Assembly (NCBI GenBank): GCA_030247885.1
Contig: JAPDRO010000006.1
Location: 620,001 to 684,000, forward strand
DNA from: Taxawa tesnikishii (nom. ined.)
Lineage: Eukaryota; Ascomycota; Dothideomycetes; Dothideales
Direction: 5' to 3'
DNA: 64,000 bases
Shown here piece after piece: positions 23,227-36,007 of this stretch. A model generated the notes under the pieces. That model was not told the origin of the DNA and did no database searches. It saw only the letters and a list, made by a program, of their open reading frames with translations. Every line of letters starts with the position of its first letter. Position 1 is the first letter of the stretch. The position numbers were made by a program, and so were the translations under genes.

Positions 23227-24696
23227 ATGACAGGGACATCAATAAACATCCAGTCCTCTCCCGCCTTCCATAGCGAAACCGCCCGCCAGTACTTCGAGCA
23301 CTCGTCCGGCCAACGCATCAACACTGACGCCGTAGTTGTCGAGGCCCTGCGCCGCGAACATCCCGGCCTCCACCTTACCGTCGTACCCCAGTACACTTGC
23401 AACCTGCTGGGCTACGCGGCCACGGGCGCGGCCACGGCCACACCAATCGACCATGAGAAAGACCGGCTCACGCATCGGCAATACGTCGAACCTCCGCGGC
23501 GGCTTGACGGGCTCAAGGACGGAATCGCCGAGGTGGTGCTGTTCGGCAAGTTCCTGTACAAGGTTGGCGGGCGCGAGTTCGTCCTCTACGTTGCCAACGG
23601 ACGTGATGGTTCCATTTACTCACCCCAAATCACGAACCAGTACATTTTGTCCGCATCGGCGCAGGAGACGGACGACTTGGTGATTGAAGCCGGTCGCTGG
23701 ACGACCTCGCTGCATGATGAGGTCTGGGTGTTCGACCAAGGTTGGTGGCAGAAGAGCAGGGAGCTGTGGCATAGCATCCAGAGCAGCACATGGGATAACG
23801 TGATATTGGAGGAGGATATGAAGAAGAAGATCATCAAGGATGTGGAGAGCTTCTTCGACAACAGAGACACGTATGCTAAGCTCAAAGTGCCGTGGAAGAG
23901 AGGCGTGATATACTACGGTCCTCCGGGGAACGGGAAGACGATCAGTATCAAGGCGATGATGCATGCACTGTACCAACGCAAGGACCCTATCCCTACGCTT
24001 TACGTGCGCTCGCTCGTGAGGTGAGTATCCTTCGGCTCCTCCTCCTCATCCTCCTCCTCCAATAAGCATACAAGAACCTTCAGCTACGAGAGCACCCACT
24101 GATCAGGCAAACCCAACAATAGCTTTGGAGGACCCGAATACGCCATATCTCAAATCTTCGGCCTAGCGCGCCGTTTCGCGCCATGCTATCTCATCTTCGA
24201 AGATCTCGACACGATGATCCAACCTGCGCAGCGCTCCTACTTCCTCAACGAAGTCGACGGCCTACGCGCAAACGACGGCATCTTCATGGTCGGGTCGACG
24301 AACCATCTCGATCGGCTCGACCCGGGCATCGCCAAGCGTCCCTCGCGGTTCGACCGCAAGTACTACTTCCCCGATCCGGACGAGAAGCAGAGGGAGCAGT
24401 ATGCGAAGTTTTGGCAGCGCAAGTTGAAGGATAACGAAGAAGTCGAGTTTCCAGACCGGATGTGCGGAGCAGTGGCCAAGATAACAGATGGCTTCAGTTT
24501 CGCGTACATGCAGGAAGCATTTGTGGCGGCGCTGTTGGCTATTGCTGCGGCACGGGATGAGGACAGTGGGGACGAGGAGCACAAGGAGGACGAGAAGGAC
24601 AAGGAGCCAGAACTTGATGATCTTGTGCTGTGGAGGGAGTTGAAGAAGCAGATCAGCATTCTGAGAGAGGAGATGGAGAAGAAGGCCAACATTTAA
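23227..24696 (+). CDS. BCS1-like AAA ATPase
   Basis: AAA-family ATPase of the large fungal BCS1-like group. The founding member translocates the Rieske protein in mitochondria, but many fungal paralogs, probably including this one, have unknown roles. Two exons: 23227-24020 and 24123-24696, 455 aa. The N-terminal roughly 220 residues correspond to the BCS1-specific region (SSTWDNVILEEDMKKKIIKDV just before the core). Walker A is GPPGNGKT starting at about residue 231, Walker B is YLIFEDLDTM, and sensor and arginine-finger elements lie in VGSTNHLDRLDPGIAKRPSRFDRKY. A highly acidic segment (DEDSGDEEHKEDEKDKE) precedes a short coiled-coil-like end. I see no clear N-terminal membrane helix, unlike true Bcs1, so the mitochondrial role is doubtful. 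Confidence 0.88.
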
Positions 24697-27061
24697 CTCA
24701 GGAAGTAGGAAGATGAGAGGACTGATCATAACGGGGGAAAGGGTCGAGCCGGAAGCCCGCCGCAAAACGAGGGAGGTCCTTGACCCTTTGGAGAGGGCTT
24801 TGATTCTCGAACGCAGGTGTTGAACGTTTTCACAGGGCAGCTGCCTTGAATGGTCTCAAGACGAGTTCAACATGACTTGTGATAGCACCGTTTCTCACAC
24901 TAGCATGGATAGTTTTCTTCATTATGTAGTGAGGTTACAACAATGCAACGATATTAACAATTAGAAGCAACCCCAGAACACATAAAAGTCCTTTGAGTAG
25001 GGGTCTCGCTAGGCGAGATCGTGAATTCCAATCTCCATGAATTAACTCTAACTCCTCTCGTTCCCCGCTGCTCCATTAATCAGCTTGAGACTATCTCAAA
25101 ACTCTAGCCCAATCTCCGTTCAGATGTCTTCGCTCATGTCCAGTCGACCTCTTGCGTCCAGTAATACACAACAAACAGATACATCAGAGTATGAAGTTCT
25201 GATATAGCAAAATTCTTGCACTATCCGTGCGTGGCTAATCCTCCTCGATGTGCTGCCTTGCGGCAATGATCTCTTCTTGTAAAAAGCATATGCAACACAA
25301 CGCTCTACGCCCAGATGCAAGCCCGGGGAAAGTGAGGGCGGTAATCGCGGTTAAATCCCATGCCAAGACAGCAAGCTCTCCAGGAGCCTGGCTTTAAGGA
25401 ATGTTTTGTGGAATGTATGGATAGCTCTTCGGAAAGCTCATGCGAGATTGGTGCTTGCCGTCGTTGCCGACGACTAAAAGCAAATTCGGAAACCGCTGTC
25501 GAATATCGTTGTCGATGTGAATGCAGATTGAGAGATGGTGTCGGTTGATATGCACTCATGTCCAGTAGCCTTCATTGTTACTGGTGCTCTTGGGCTCCGG
25601 GGCCGTGGGACCACCGTCATTGTGGACGATGACAACAGGCTTCTTGCTTGTGGTGAAGACGAGAGGCGCATTGTTGTTGGCAGCAGTGGCTGCGGCGAGG
25701 TTGACAAGGCAAGTCATGGTGTTGGTCAGGGTTACGGACGTTGGCTGGCTGGAAACTGGTGAATGACTCGAAAGCGTGTGACGGGTTGGTTGAGTGATGA
25801 TGCGAACAGGCGTTTATGCAGCTGAAAGGCGCCTTGTCTGATGTTGGAAAAGGCAGGTACGAGTCGGTTGTGGCAGTGCTGAGAGGTGGAGACTGTGAGG
25901 CTGTTGCGGGCAGCTAAGGGTGGTTGCCGGATATAGATAGCGACGTGTTTCCTTGATTGTTGTGTAGAGGAATGGAAGGAAAGACTGTAGCAGCAAGAGC
26001 AAAAGAAAGTACTTATATTCTCTGCAACAGAGCTGACGAAAGTGAAAGAAGTCAGTGGCGATTAATGCCTAGCAGTACGTCAAAGGCTGCCTTGCACCAA
26101 ACCTCAGAGCATCAACCAAGGGAGCCAAGCGGGACTCAGCCCCTCGAGTCGAGTCATCCTCCAAGGCAGCAACTCGGAGTTTGTCCTGAACTTCACTACT
26201 CTGGAATGCATCGTAACATCAATTTAGTTCGACTCGATTGCGGAGCGTAGCACGAGAATCTTCGGCAGGTTGTCTGATTCATCGTGCAGGATGGGGAATT
26301 GCTCAGTGTTGCAGCAAGCTGCGGCCATGATGCATGCCCGTCAGGTACGCGCGGACAGTGACTGGCCTAATACCGTAAAGCGTAGGCAGGTACGCGTCCA
26401 GCGACACCAACCAGAAGACCGATAACTCGGGCAGCTTCTGCTAGGCAGTCAACCCAATTGGCCGTCAGGACTCGACCGTGTCCCCAATTGCAGTGGTCGC
26501 ATGACAGATCCTGCAGTGAGAAGGGTTAGGCATCGAGGCCGCAATTGGCTTGGTACGCTCAGGGCGGCCTCTCCGCAGACCTGATTTGTTCTCGCACCGT
26601 TTGCTCTCTCAACGCTCAGCCACGGCTCTTTCGACAGCTTGGCGACGTGGTGGTGTGGTTGCAGACGGTAGAGGTCCGTGAGATACGTGAGTGGTGGTTG
26701 TTGGTTGCGAGAAAAGCGAGGCTGCGAAAGGGCTGTGCACGGGCTCGGCCCCTCTGAGCATTCGTGGGCTTTCACGTGAATAGAGTGACCTGGCATCCCT
26801 GAGATAATCCGAAACACTCGTTTGAAACTCAGAATACGAGGCCGAAGGGGGTTTGCGAGTTTCGTGGTGTGAGACATGAGGCCGCGGGCAGGGACAGCTT
26901 TGGTTAGCCTACATTGTGTGGATAAATGCTCGCTCACGTGACAGTGCAAGTGCAACACTCTATGACCCGAATGCTCCCAATCGAAAGCTATCTCCGGGAA
27001 GCGAGGCTCCAAGATCGGCACTGCGATAACAAGGCAACGTGTAGGAAAGCTTCCGATAGAG
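24697..27061. other. Intergenic, about 2.4 kb
   Basis: Tail-to-tail gap between the AAA ATPase gene and the chromate transporter gene. Apart from one short candidate frame (25556-25717), I see no supported gene, tRNA or transposon. Confidence 0.4.
25556..25717 (-). CDS. Candidate 53-aa small protein
   Basis: A short frame starting MTCLVNLAAATAANNN and ending SNNEGYWT. The N-terminal third is apolar and small-residue rich, and the middle is KKPVVIVHNDGG followed by a Pro-rich stretch. Codon third positions are C/G-biased as in real genes of this window. It could be a tiny secreted or mitochondrial peptide, or the last exon of something longer. I do not recognise it, and the frame could be chance. 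Confidence 0.25.
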   Translation of the reverse strand: MTCLVNLAAATAANNNAPLVFTTSKKPVVIVHNDGGPTAPEPKSTSNNEGYWT

Positions 27062-28749
27062 TCAAGTCTGAGTAACGCCGTACCAGATCACACCCATCGC
27101 GCCGCCAAGCAAAATAGCCAAAGGCGCATTGAGACCAAACCACCTCTGAGTCACGAAACTCGTGGCCGTGACGGCGACGAACCAAGGATCGCTTCCCAGT
27201 GGACTGCCGTTCTCGTGTTCGGCATCAATGAATCCAATCTGCCACAGCCGGAAAACCGCCGTGTACACCAAACCGACCGCCATCGCGTTGACTCCGCGCA
27301 GGAGAGACGTCAGCCATCGCCGTGACCGCAGTTCCTTCCATACACCCATAGTCCCAGAGACAATAGCAAGACCGGGAATGAAGATGGCGAGATAACCGAT
27401 CAGTGCACCGACAGCAGATGGCAAAGGTGTACCCACAGTAGCAAGCGAGCCTAGGTAGACAGCGAAGTTGAAATTTGGTCCTGGGAAGGCTTGTATAACA
27501 GCAAGCCCGAGAAGGAAGTTCCGTGGCGAGACCCAGCCTTCGGCTACGACGTATTCTCGCAGCAAGGGAACCACAACCGGTCCGCCGCCGAAAATGATAG
27601 TGCCCGCGAGATACAGGTTCGCGAGGAGGGAGAAGCCGCGTGGAGGGCTGAAGAGCACACCCCGAAGTACCACGACCGCAATGAAGCTGACTAGGAAGCA
27701 AGTTATGATAGCAATTCCGCCCTTCCAAGTACAGACCTTGATCTCGAGAGACGAAGGTACCACTCTAGCATCAGACTCTTCGCGCAATTCGGCCTCGGCT
27801 GTAGGCAGTGTCACGTTGCTGTTGTTGGCACTTCGACGTCCTTGGATATCGCTTCCACTTTGTACGGCCTCGCCAGCGCTTGGAACCTTGGTTCGCATTT
27901 CGATAGCATCGCTGCCTTCTAGATCGACGTCTGCGTGCTCACGGGGATGGGTGTCTTCTCTTCTCCACAGAAATCTCGCTGCCATGTGCAGCCATCTGAA
28001 ATCCCAGATCACAGTGGCCAAACCTGCGGCAACCACCAGGACTGGAAAGTACCACAATGCTGTGTACAGGATCCCAGCGGCTCCCCAAGAAAGACAAGGA
28101 TTCGCGTCAACCTGTCCGTGATTGCCTTTTCTGCAAGTTGCACAGCAGCAAGCGCTATAATGCCAACGGTTGCAGCGTTGAGACCGGAGAGCAGAGCGTA
28201 GGCCGGTGCAGGAAGCGCACTTTCAGCGCGCTCTATGCCCAAGGATAGGCCGTACATGCCAAGGGCACCGGGCAGACTGCGGACTGAGTTCAGGGCAGGA
28301 AAGAGTAATCCGCGGAAGCGAGGCTCACCTCCACAGCAAGAAAGCAACAAAGCCGGACAGAAAGCCACCATGGATAGAATTGATACAGAATAGCATTTTG
28401 GTGCTAGCCGGTCCGGGAGTGGCCTGGCATATGCCGAAAAGTTCCTGGTACTGAGATACCGTTATCTTTGTAATCGGTCTATGAGACCAATAGCGCTCAC
28501 CATTTGCTCGTCAATCCATCTAAGGTCTTGCACAAATTTCTTGTGAAACTGGAGAGGTCAGCCACGTAAAAGTCTTCGGCTCCAATCAAGTGTTCCTACG
28601 ATCTGGAAATGCACAGGAGGTCCACCAAATGCCGTAACTCCCTGGTGCCAATTTGCAGTGATGACCGCGCTCCATTTGTCCCGTATCTTCGATGGATCGA
28701 AGAGCCTTCCCAACATATGGTGAAGAGACGCCGGCAACACTCCAGTCAT
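27062..28749 (-). CDS. Chromate ion transporter (CHR family); one frameshift in this sequence
   Basis: Plasma-membrane transporter of the two-domain CHR family, which exports chromate, probably by exchange with sulfate-type anions. Four exons: 28749-28600, 28548-28501, 28450-28329, 28276-27062; about 511 aa once the frameshift is allowed for. The first CHR domain shows FGGPPVHFQIFHKKFV, WIDEQM, YQELFGICQATPGPASTKM and LPGALGMYGLSLG. The second shows GTIIFGGGPVVVPLLREYVV, FLLGLAVIQAFPGPNFNFAVYLG and GYLAIFIPGLAI. A polar cytosolic linker of about 90 residues joins them. The frame breaks at C4, 28083-28086; one more base gives LGGAAGILYTALWYFPV, which is conserved. The ATG at 28749 is chosen because upstream codons lack Met; the true start could lie in another exon. 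Confidence 0.88.
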
Positions 28750-29811
28750 TGCAGTAGAAATGTCAATGTCCAAGAACGAGGTGATAGCAGAAAAGGGAAG
28801 GACGAGAAGTATGTAACATGGTTCCCTACCTACCTTTGTTCAGTACGTGGCGCCTGCCAAGTCGCTAGAGAGAAGTCGTCAGACGGGAAGCATACCATTG
28901 GTGCACAGAACTACGCGCTGGTAACACGAGATGCACGCGGAAGCACGACTGGCATTAAAATAGACCTCCTTCGACAGCGAGGCAATACACCTGTCTGGTA
29001 GAACGGAACCCGCGTTCTTTCGAACCTTGAGAATACAGATAGGTCAACAGAGCTACAGCAGACCAGGAAACCAGTAGGTTGCCATGCTGCCCCGACCCCG
29101 GTTAGTTGAAAATCGCCTCTGTGGCATAGTACTGATATATGGTACTATGAAGGGACTTTAGGGGTGCAAAGCGCGCAGTTGCACGTGGCTCTCTGTCAAG
29201 AAGAGAGTGAAGGAGAAATCTCTACTGGTTTGCGGTGAAGACACTGCTCAGTCAAAGTCGCGAGACTCCAGTTCGGCCGTGCTCTGAACAGTCTGCAGCG
29301 GGATTTCAGAACCGCTTGTCGATTCCTGGGATAGTTGAGAACAAGGGGCTTCTGTGCGTGCAGGGAAGGCAGTCGATAGAGACGCAACAAGTGCAGGCTT
29401 GATACGGTACGTGAGTAAGGTATTGCTGCTGTGTTCGGAGGTAGGAGCGGCGGGCTCGCATCGAAGGTCGGCGAATCGTCGGCAAGCTGCTCGTCGGACG
29501 GTCGTCATCGCGTGTCTTCAAGCTCTCACAGCAGCAGCTGCTGCTTCGTGTGTTGATTGCAGCTTTACACATCATCCATCACCACACTATCACCACCAAA
29601 CGACAGCATCTGCTGTCTTCATTCTCACCTGTCCTTATCCCCTACCCTTGTACAGGCCTGTAACAACAAACTTCTTTCCGTCAGCCGGAGAAGCTACCCA
29701 TACCCAGCCTCCACGCCACGCCTTACCTTGAAACCCTCCTTCGCCTTCGCTTTACCATCGACACCTTCCAGACTAGTGTCGGCCTTTGCTCTATCCTAGG
29801 CGCTCTTCAAC
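28750..29811. other. Divergent promoter region
   Basis: About 1.06 kb between the heads of the chromate transporter and RPN2 genes. The last 250 bp before 29812 are C/T-rich with several CACC and CCTT runs, typical of a fungal housekeeping promoter and 5' UTR. No gene is supported. Confidence 0.4.
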
Positions 29812-32800
29812 ATGGTGGGCTTGCCGTCTGCTGCTGGCCTTGTTGGCTTCCTTTCCGAGCCGGATCACGCGCTTCAAGTCTTCGCCCTTGAGCGCCTGAA
29901 CGAGGAGATTGACGACATATGGACTGAGGTCTCAGGATCCATCGGACAAATGTACGTTTAAGAGCTGTCTGCATCTGGGGAGGGGCATCGGCGCGTTCGG
30001 AGAAGAAGGAGCTCGTATGTGAGAAACAGAAAAGCTGACAATCCTGGGTCGGACAGTGAGGCTTTGTATGAAGATGAATCTTTTCCGAACAGAGAACTTG
30101 CTGCGCTTGTAGCTGCAAAGGTCTATTACCAGCTACAGGAGTACGACGAAAGTATGGTCTTTGCGCTTGGCGCAGGCAAGCTCTTCAACCTTGATCAGCC
30201 CGGCGAGTTTGAGGATACTATTGTCGGTAAGTAGACCAAACACCTAGCGCGCTACCTCTGTGTTCAGGAGCTGATACCCTGATGCAGCAAAATGCGTCGA
30301 CACATACATCGCTCTTTCCGCTATGCATAACCCACCAGTCCCTGCGAGTTCGGCAAATCACCCTGCAACGCAGCTAGGGAGGCTTTCCCAAGCAACGCCA
30401 ACGGCAGCACTAACCCTGCAGGCGCGAACACCTCTCCAACCACTCCTTTCTCACAGTCTTCGCTTCCGTCGAAGTCTCTTCTGTCTCGCGAAGACAGCTC
30501 GGTCTGGGACGCGAACCAGCCAGGAGGTGGTAACGCAGGAGTGGCCGGAGCGCACCCTACACCGTTGACCCTTGCTCGCCAGACCCAAAAGAACCTTCAA
30601 GCTATTGTCAAGCGCATCTTCGAGAACTGCTACAGAGCCGGCGCTTATCGGCAAGTGGTTGGAATTGCAGTGGAAGCACGCAACAAAGACGTGCTGAGGG
30701 AAGCTATTTTGCGGTCAAGCCAGGACGAGAAGTCCAAGGGCAAGAATGCCGCTCCCGGCGGCGCAAGCCAGACGGAAGAGCTCATGGAGTACGTCTTGGA
30801 CATCTGCATGAACGTGGTTCAAGAAAGAGGCTTGCGCAACCAGGTAAGTAGCATGCGTTTGCTAAATACGACTTGTGACTGACAGTCATTCGAAGATCCT
30901 ACAACTCATTCTTGAGCTTTTGAACGATATCCCAAGCCCCGACTACTTCGCCATTGCCAAGTGCGTGGTATATCTTGGCCAGCACTCGATGGCATCGGAC
31001 ATGCTACGACAACTCGTGCAAAAGGGAGATGGGAAATCACTCGCCATCGCTTACCAACTATCTTTTGATTTGTACGACAACGGTACTCAGGAGTTTTTGA
31101 ACAAGGTCATGGAAGAGCTTCCTGAGGCCGATGGGGAGCAGAAGGGTGACGCGCCGCACGCAAATGGCGACGCCGTCCGCCCATCCACACCACACCCAGG
31201 CAACGGAGAGGAGTCTTCGGAGTCGGACCAGCTGTTGTCGGAGCTAGAAAGAAGCGCCGGAGCACCCACAACAGCAACTATAAGAACGAAGCATAAACCG
31301 GAGTCGGAAGAAGAGAACAAGGCCTTTACTGCAATCAGGGAGATTCTGCGTGGCACCAAGAGCATTGAGCTGAACCTGGAGTTCCTTTTCCGGAACAGCC
31401 ATACGGACAAGAACGTTCTCAACAAGATACGGGACAGCCTGGAAGCCCGCAACTCTATCTTCCACACAGCTGTCACCTTTGCTAACGCCTTCATGAATTC
31501 GGGCACTACTGTGGACACGTTCTTCAGGGACAACCTCGAGTGGCTTGGCAAGGCAGTTAACTGGTCCAAGTTCAGCGCGACAGCCGCATTGGGTGTCATT
31601 CACAGAGGAAACCTCAGCCAGGGACGCAAACTTCTCGACCCATACCTGCCGAAAGACAACCCAGGTACCGGATCCACTTATAGTCAGGGTGGCTCGCTTT
31701 ACGCTCTGGGTCTGATCTATACCAACCACGGCCACCACGTCCTGGACTATCTCATGGACAGATTTAGAAACACCCAGGAGGAGGTCGTGCTGCACGGTGG
31801 TGCCCTCGGCCTGGGTGTGGCGGGTATGGCGACCGGTTCCGAGGATATCTACGAAAAGCTGAAGGATGTCCTGTACCAGGACTCAGCAATTAACGGTGAG
31901 GCTGTCGGTTTGTCAATGGGTCTCGTCATGCTTGGCACTGGTAACATCAAGGCACTCGAAGACATGGTTACATACGCCCACGACACTCAGCACGAGAAGA
32001 TCGTACGCGGTCTTGCTATGGGGATGGCACTCATCATGTACGCTCGCCAGGAAGCTGCCGACGAAATGATCAACAGTTTGCTGGATGAGGCAGACCCTGC
32101 GCTGAGATACGGTGGTATCATGACCGTGGCACTCGCCTACGCTGGCAGTGGCAGCAACAAGGCAGTTAGGAAGTTGCTCCACGTTGCTGTGAGTGACGTC
32201 AGCGACGATGTCCGCCGTGCTGCCGTGATGAGTTTGGGTTTCGTTCTCTTCCGCAAGCCAGGAAGTGTTCCTCGGATGGTCGAACTGCTTTCCGAATCTT
32301 ACAACCCTCACGTGCGGTACGGCGCTACCATGGCTCTCGGTATCGCTTGCGCGGGTACTGGTCTGGATGAGGCCATCGACCTTCTGGAGCCAATGATGAA
32401 GGACTCTGTCGACTTTGTGCGCCAAGGTGCGCTCATTGCGCTGTCCATGATCATGGTTCAGCAAAACGAGGCTATGAGCCCTAAGGTTGGCAGCATCCGG
32501 AAGACTCTACAGAAGATCATCGGAGACCGGCATGAGGATGCTATGTGCAAGTTCGGTTGTGCTCTTGCTCTTGGCATCATCGACGCCGGTGGTCGGAACT
32601 GCACTATCAGCCTGCAGACACAAACAGGCAACCTCAACATGCCTGGAATCGTCGGAACGGCCGTTTTCATTCAGTATTGGTACTGGTTCCCCCTCACTCA
32701 CTTCCTTTCTCTTGCATTTACCCCAACCGCCATCATCGGTGTTGACCAGGACCTGGAGATTCCATCTTTCAAGTTCCACAGCAACACCCGTCCTAGCATG

Positions 32801-33536
32801 TTCGACTACCCTCCAGAGCAGCAGGTGAAGGCCGAGGAGGCGCCTGAGAAAGTCAAGACTGCTGTGCTTAGCACAACAGCTCATGCAAGGCGAAGAGAGC
32901 AGGCCAAGAAGCGGCAAGCACGGAGGGAAAGCATGGATATCGACGCCACACCTACAACACCCAAGGTCGACACAGCGGGCGAGAGTGACAAGATGGAGAC
33001 CGACGAAAACGTCATCGATACCAGCAAGGTGGTCGATGACAAGGACAAGGAGCCTGCTGAAGGCAGCACTAAGAAGAAGATCGAGAAGGAGAGGGTCGGC
33101 TATGACTTGGAGAACATGAGCCGTGTCCTGCCGGCACAAATCAAGTACATCAGCTTTTCGCAGGACGGCCGCTACCAGCCGGTAAAGAAGGTGAGTCACT
33201 TTCACATATGTTCATTACAATATGTCTAGATTTGTACTAACGTATCCTCAGCCTACCGGTGGCGTTATCCTCCTTCACGACACCCAACCTTCTGAAGAGA
33301 AGTCCCTTCTTGATCTTAAGGTCAAGAAGAAGGCTGCGGCGGCCCCAGCTCCAGTGCCCGGCCAGACGACCGGCGCGCCATTCACGCCCGCCCGTCAAAT
33401 GGACATCGATATGAGCGGCACCGAAGCCGCAGCGGGCGTGCTCAACGCGGTGGACGAAGACATCGAAGGTGGCGAGGAGGCCGAGGTGCCCGACGAGTTC
33501 GAGGTCGAGAGTGAGGACGAGGCACGCGAGGAGTAG
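29812..33536 (+). CDS. RPN2: 26S proteasome regulatory subunit RPN2 (PSMD1); one frameshift in this sequence
   Basis: Largest non-ATPase subunit of the 19S proteasome base; it scaffolds the lid and docks Rpn13. Exons: 29812-29951, 30057-30226, 30288-30843, 30896-33190, 33252-33536; about 1148 aa. Conserved landmarks are the N-terminus GLVGFLSEPDHALQVFALER, then VAAKVYYQLQEYDES and VAKCVDTYIALS. The proteasome/cyclosome repeats form the toroid (GGALGLGVAGMATG, GEAVGLSMGLVMLGTG, VRGLAMGMALIMY, YGGIMTVALAYAGSG, RRAAVMSLGFVLF). The end is PTGGVILLHDTQPSEEK with an acidic tail, where Rpn13 binds in other species. Low-complexity insertions flank 30330-30540 and 32820-33080. The frame breaks at C3, 30331-30333, in a variable linker; one more base restores the frame and an exon total divisible by three. 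Confidence 0.95.
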
Positions 33537-34502
33537 ATTTCCAGATAGGGACAGTGGGTCAACCGCTCGAGATATGGCGAGGTACAACTTTGGGATCTGG
33601 CCTGCGCTGCGTTCTTACTAACTCAGTATATTCTGCTTTCATCTTCGGGGATGTGCCGATCATGACAAGTGTCGACGGGCCTGCGGATGGAGACAGCGAT
33701 ATCACCGTTTTCAATCCACCAGATCAGCAACCGGACTATCAGACGGACGAAGAGGATTCACCAGAGTCCCCTGATCCTTCTGTATAACGTGTATTAGCAT
33801 CATTTGTTCTTTCTTTCCTTGCGTTATGCCGGATTTCGGCGGCCAGTGTTGCACAGGGAATACAGGCGCTCGGAGGGAGTGACGCACATCATTAGATAGC
33901 AAGGTGCCTTGGCTCTGGTTGTATAGTAACTCTCTTTCGATGAATGCTCTGTTTGAATATGCTTACGTGGTGAGCGCGTGCGCCTCGGTCAAAAGTTGTG
34001 CAAGAAATTGCGTTCAGATCGGAAGTTCTCTAATGTCTTAATTGCAGCTAGGGCATGTGTGAATGCTTCTGGTCTCCCATATAAAAGCGTCATCTACTTA
34101 GTAGAGACACGACAGTACATATATATACGCACCGGCTCGGCAATATCTGAACAGACAGATTTTGCCGCGGGGCTATCGCTCAACTACGACTCCATCTGAA
34201 TTCTACGCTTGTCTGCTCCACGCACGTCGAGCTGTCATAGCTTATGCGCATTTTGCAGTGGTCCTGCCGTCTCGGCTCTGGGCTGGTTGATTTGCCGCCA
34301 TGTCGGCACAAGGCTTCGCGGAATGATACTGAGTCACGTACATGTCAATGACCGACTGAACGATTGGTACTCACTTACACTCAACCTTCTTATCTTCATC
34401 TTGGTCTTTCGGTGAGATTGTCAAGGCTGTCCAACTTTGACTCAGCAGTCATACGTCCATCCCCGGAGACTACACCAAGGCTCGACAAGCAACCAATCAG
34501 TC
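33537..34502. other. Intergenic, about 970 bp
   Basis: RPN2 3' region followed by the methyltransferase upstream region. A TATA-like atatatacg is at 34120-34128. No gene is supported; the small frame at 33554-33787 is acidic but unconvincing. Confidence 0.4.
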
Positions 34503-35228
34503 ATGGCAACAGAAGGCTCAATACTAGGACGCGATGTCTTCGACGAGCTGAACATGACATACGAACACGCCTACGGAGACAACTCTTTCAAGATTTCCAT
34601 CGTTTCCAACGCCATCCCACTGCTCCCTAAATCTAGCGACCCCAATCCGCCCAAAGTCCTCGACGTGGGTTGCGGCACCGGTGTTCCTGTCAGCGAGATG
34701 CTCGCAAACGCGGGTCTTGACGTCCATGGATTCGATATCGCGCCCGAGATGGTCAAGTTGGTACAATCTCGGGTGAAAGGGACCTTCACCCTCAGCGACA
34801 TGATCGAGTACCAGGCTTCCGAAGGATCGTTCGCAGGCGTATTCATCGTCTTCTCTCACCTGATGCTCAAATATGCGGACTTCCACGCCGCGTGCTTCAA
34901 ATTCGCGAAAGCGCTGCAGCCTGGTGGATTGTTGGTCATCGGACAGCAGCCGGCGGATAAGTACGTCAAAGATAAGGCCGACTACGATGAAAGTGGCGCA
35001 TGGGTCGAAGACTATCCCGCCCCGTTCATGGGCAAGCTGGAACCGACGCTGATGTTGACGGTCGAGGGTCAGAGAAGGTTTCTAACAAGTATGGGACTGG
35101 AGATTGTGAGGGAAACGGTTGACACGTTTCAGCCAAAGAATCCAAAGTGCGAGCCAGAGGAGCAGCAGTATATCATCGCGAAGAGGCCGGATGCGGCGCC
35201 ATTGAAGGCGCCACTCCCGTTGCCGTAG
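34503..35228 (+). CDS. Class I SAM-dependent methyltransferase
   Basis: Intronless 241-aa enzyme of the Methyltransf_11/25 type, with unknown substrate (probably a small molecule). Motif I is VLDVGCGTGVPVSE (residues about 56-69). The acidic residue at the end of strand 2 is in HGFDIAPEMVKL. Motif II/III regions are FIVFSHLMLKYADF and LQPGGLLVIGQQP. The C-terminal QYIIAKRPD closes the fold. The ATG at 34503 gives the normal family start; the frame is open 66 bp further up to another Met, but that stretch looks like leader. There is no targeting signal. It stands alone with no metabolic gene partner nearby. Confidence 0.88.
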   Translation: MATEGSILGRDVFDELNMTYEHAYGDNSFKISIVSNAIPLLPKSSDPNPPKVLDVGCGTGVPVSEMLANAGLDVHGFDIAPEMVKLVQSRVKGTFTLSDMIEYQASEGSFAGVFIVFSHLMLKYADFHAACFKFAKALQPGGLLVIGQQPADKYVKDKADYDESGAWVEDYPAPFMGKLEPTLMLTVEGQRRFLTSMGLEIVRETVDTFQPKNPKCEPEEQQYIIAKRPDAAPLKAPLPLP

Positions 35229-36007
35229 GAAAGCAAGTAGGGAGGCGTATCCCAAGGACGTCCTGCCCTGTACAGGCTCGTGGGACGTTGCGGTCCCAGT
35301 CCCTTATGCTATCCTATCCTGTCCGATGCATGCAGCGAAATCGAGACCACGTGATTTGCGGTCGAAGGAGTGGAAACTTACCCGTGTGTGCTTTTTGTTT
35401 TTATCCTGTTGGGGTAGTCCGTGTGCCTTGCAAAGATTTGCGCCCCTAGATAAGTCTCTTGTTCCTGTGTTGTTGATTACGCGCAGTGTAAAGCATCGCC
35501 TTCTTACCGGCCACTTCCGCCAAGCGATGTCACCCCACCGTAGGAACGGTCAGCCAACTTGCGAACTATTCCCGACCTGATCTCATCCGCACTCTCTGTC
35601 ACCCCATGGCGAAAACCTGCGATGGGATGACTGGTGACAGATGGCGTGTCTCCTCTCTGTTCTATGCCTCCACAATCACCTTTGCTCTCAGCAGTCATCC
35701 ACTAATCTCGGATCAGCCATGATTCGTCGTTCCTTTGCGTATAGCGATTTGCGACAATGGATCGGATGTGCTCGCCTTTGCTATGATTTCCCCATGACTA
35801 AGACAGGACTGTGGTTGGCATGCTCAGGTAAGAGATGATATATATCATTTCCTTCTTTCCCTCTCTTCGGCACATCGTAATCATCATCATCCAGAAGAAG
35901 CATCTACAGCAAGCAACAAGCCTTGAGAACACTGCCTTCGCATATACTATCAACAGCCCCTTGGTTCCGCCAGCAACCTGTCTACTCTGGTCCACGTCCT
36001 CCACACA
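35229..36007. other. Intergenic, about 780 bp
   Basis: Between the methyltransferase and the small 78-aa gene. A TATA-like gatatatatc is at 35837-35846, about 165 bp before the next ATG. Otherwise I see nothing. Confidence 0.4.

Noticed and set aside
23227-24696. Assignment as true mitochondrial BCS1
   Set aside because: The AAA core fits, but the N-terminal membrane helix and import region of Bcs1 are not evident; kept as BCS1-like.
27468-28121. 217-codon plus-strand open frame
   Set aside because: Antisense to the chromate transporter; no domain and poor composition.
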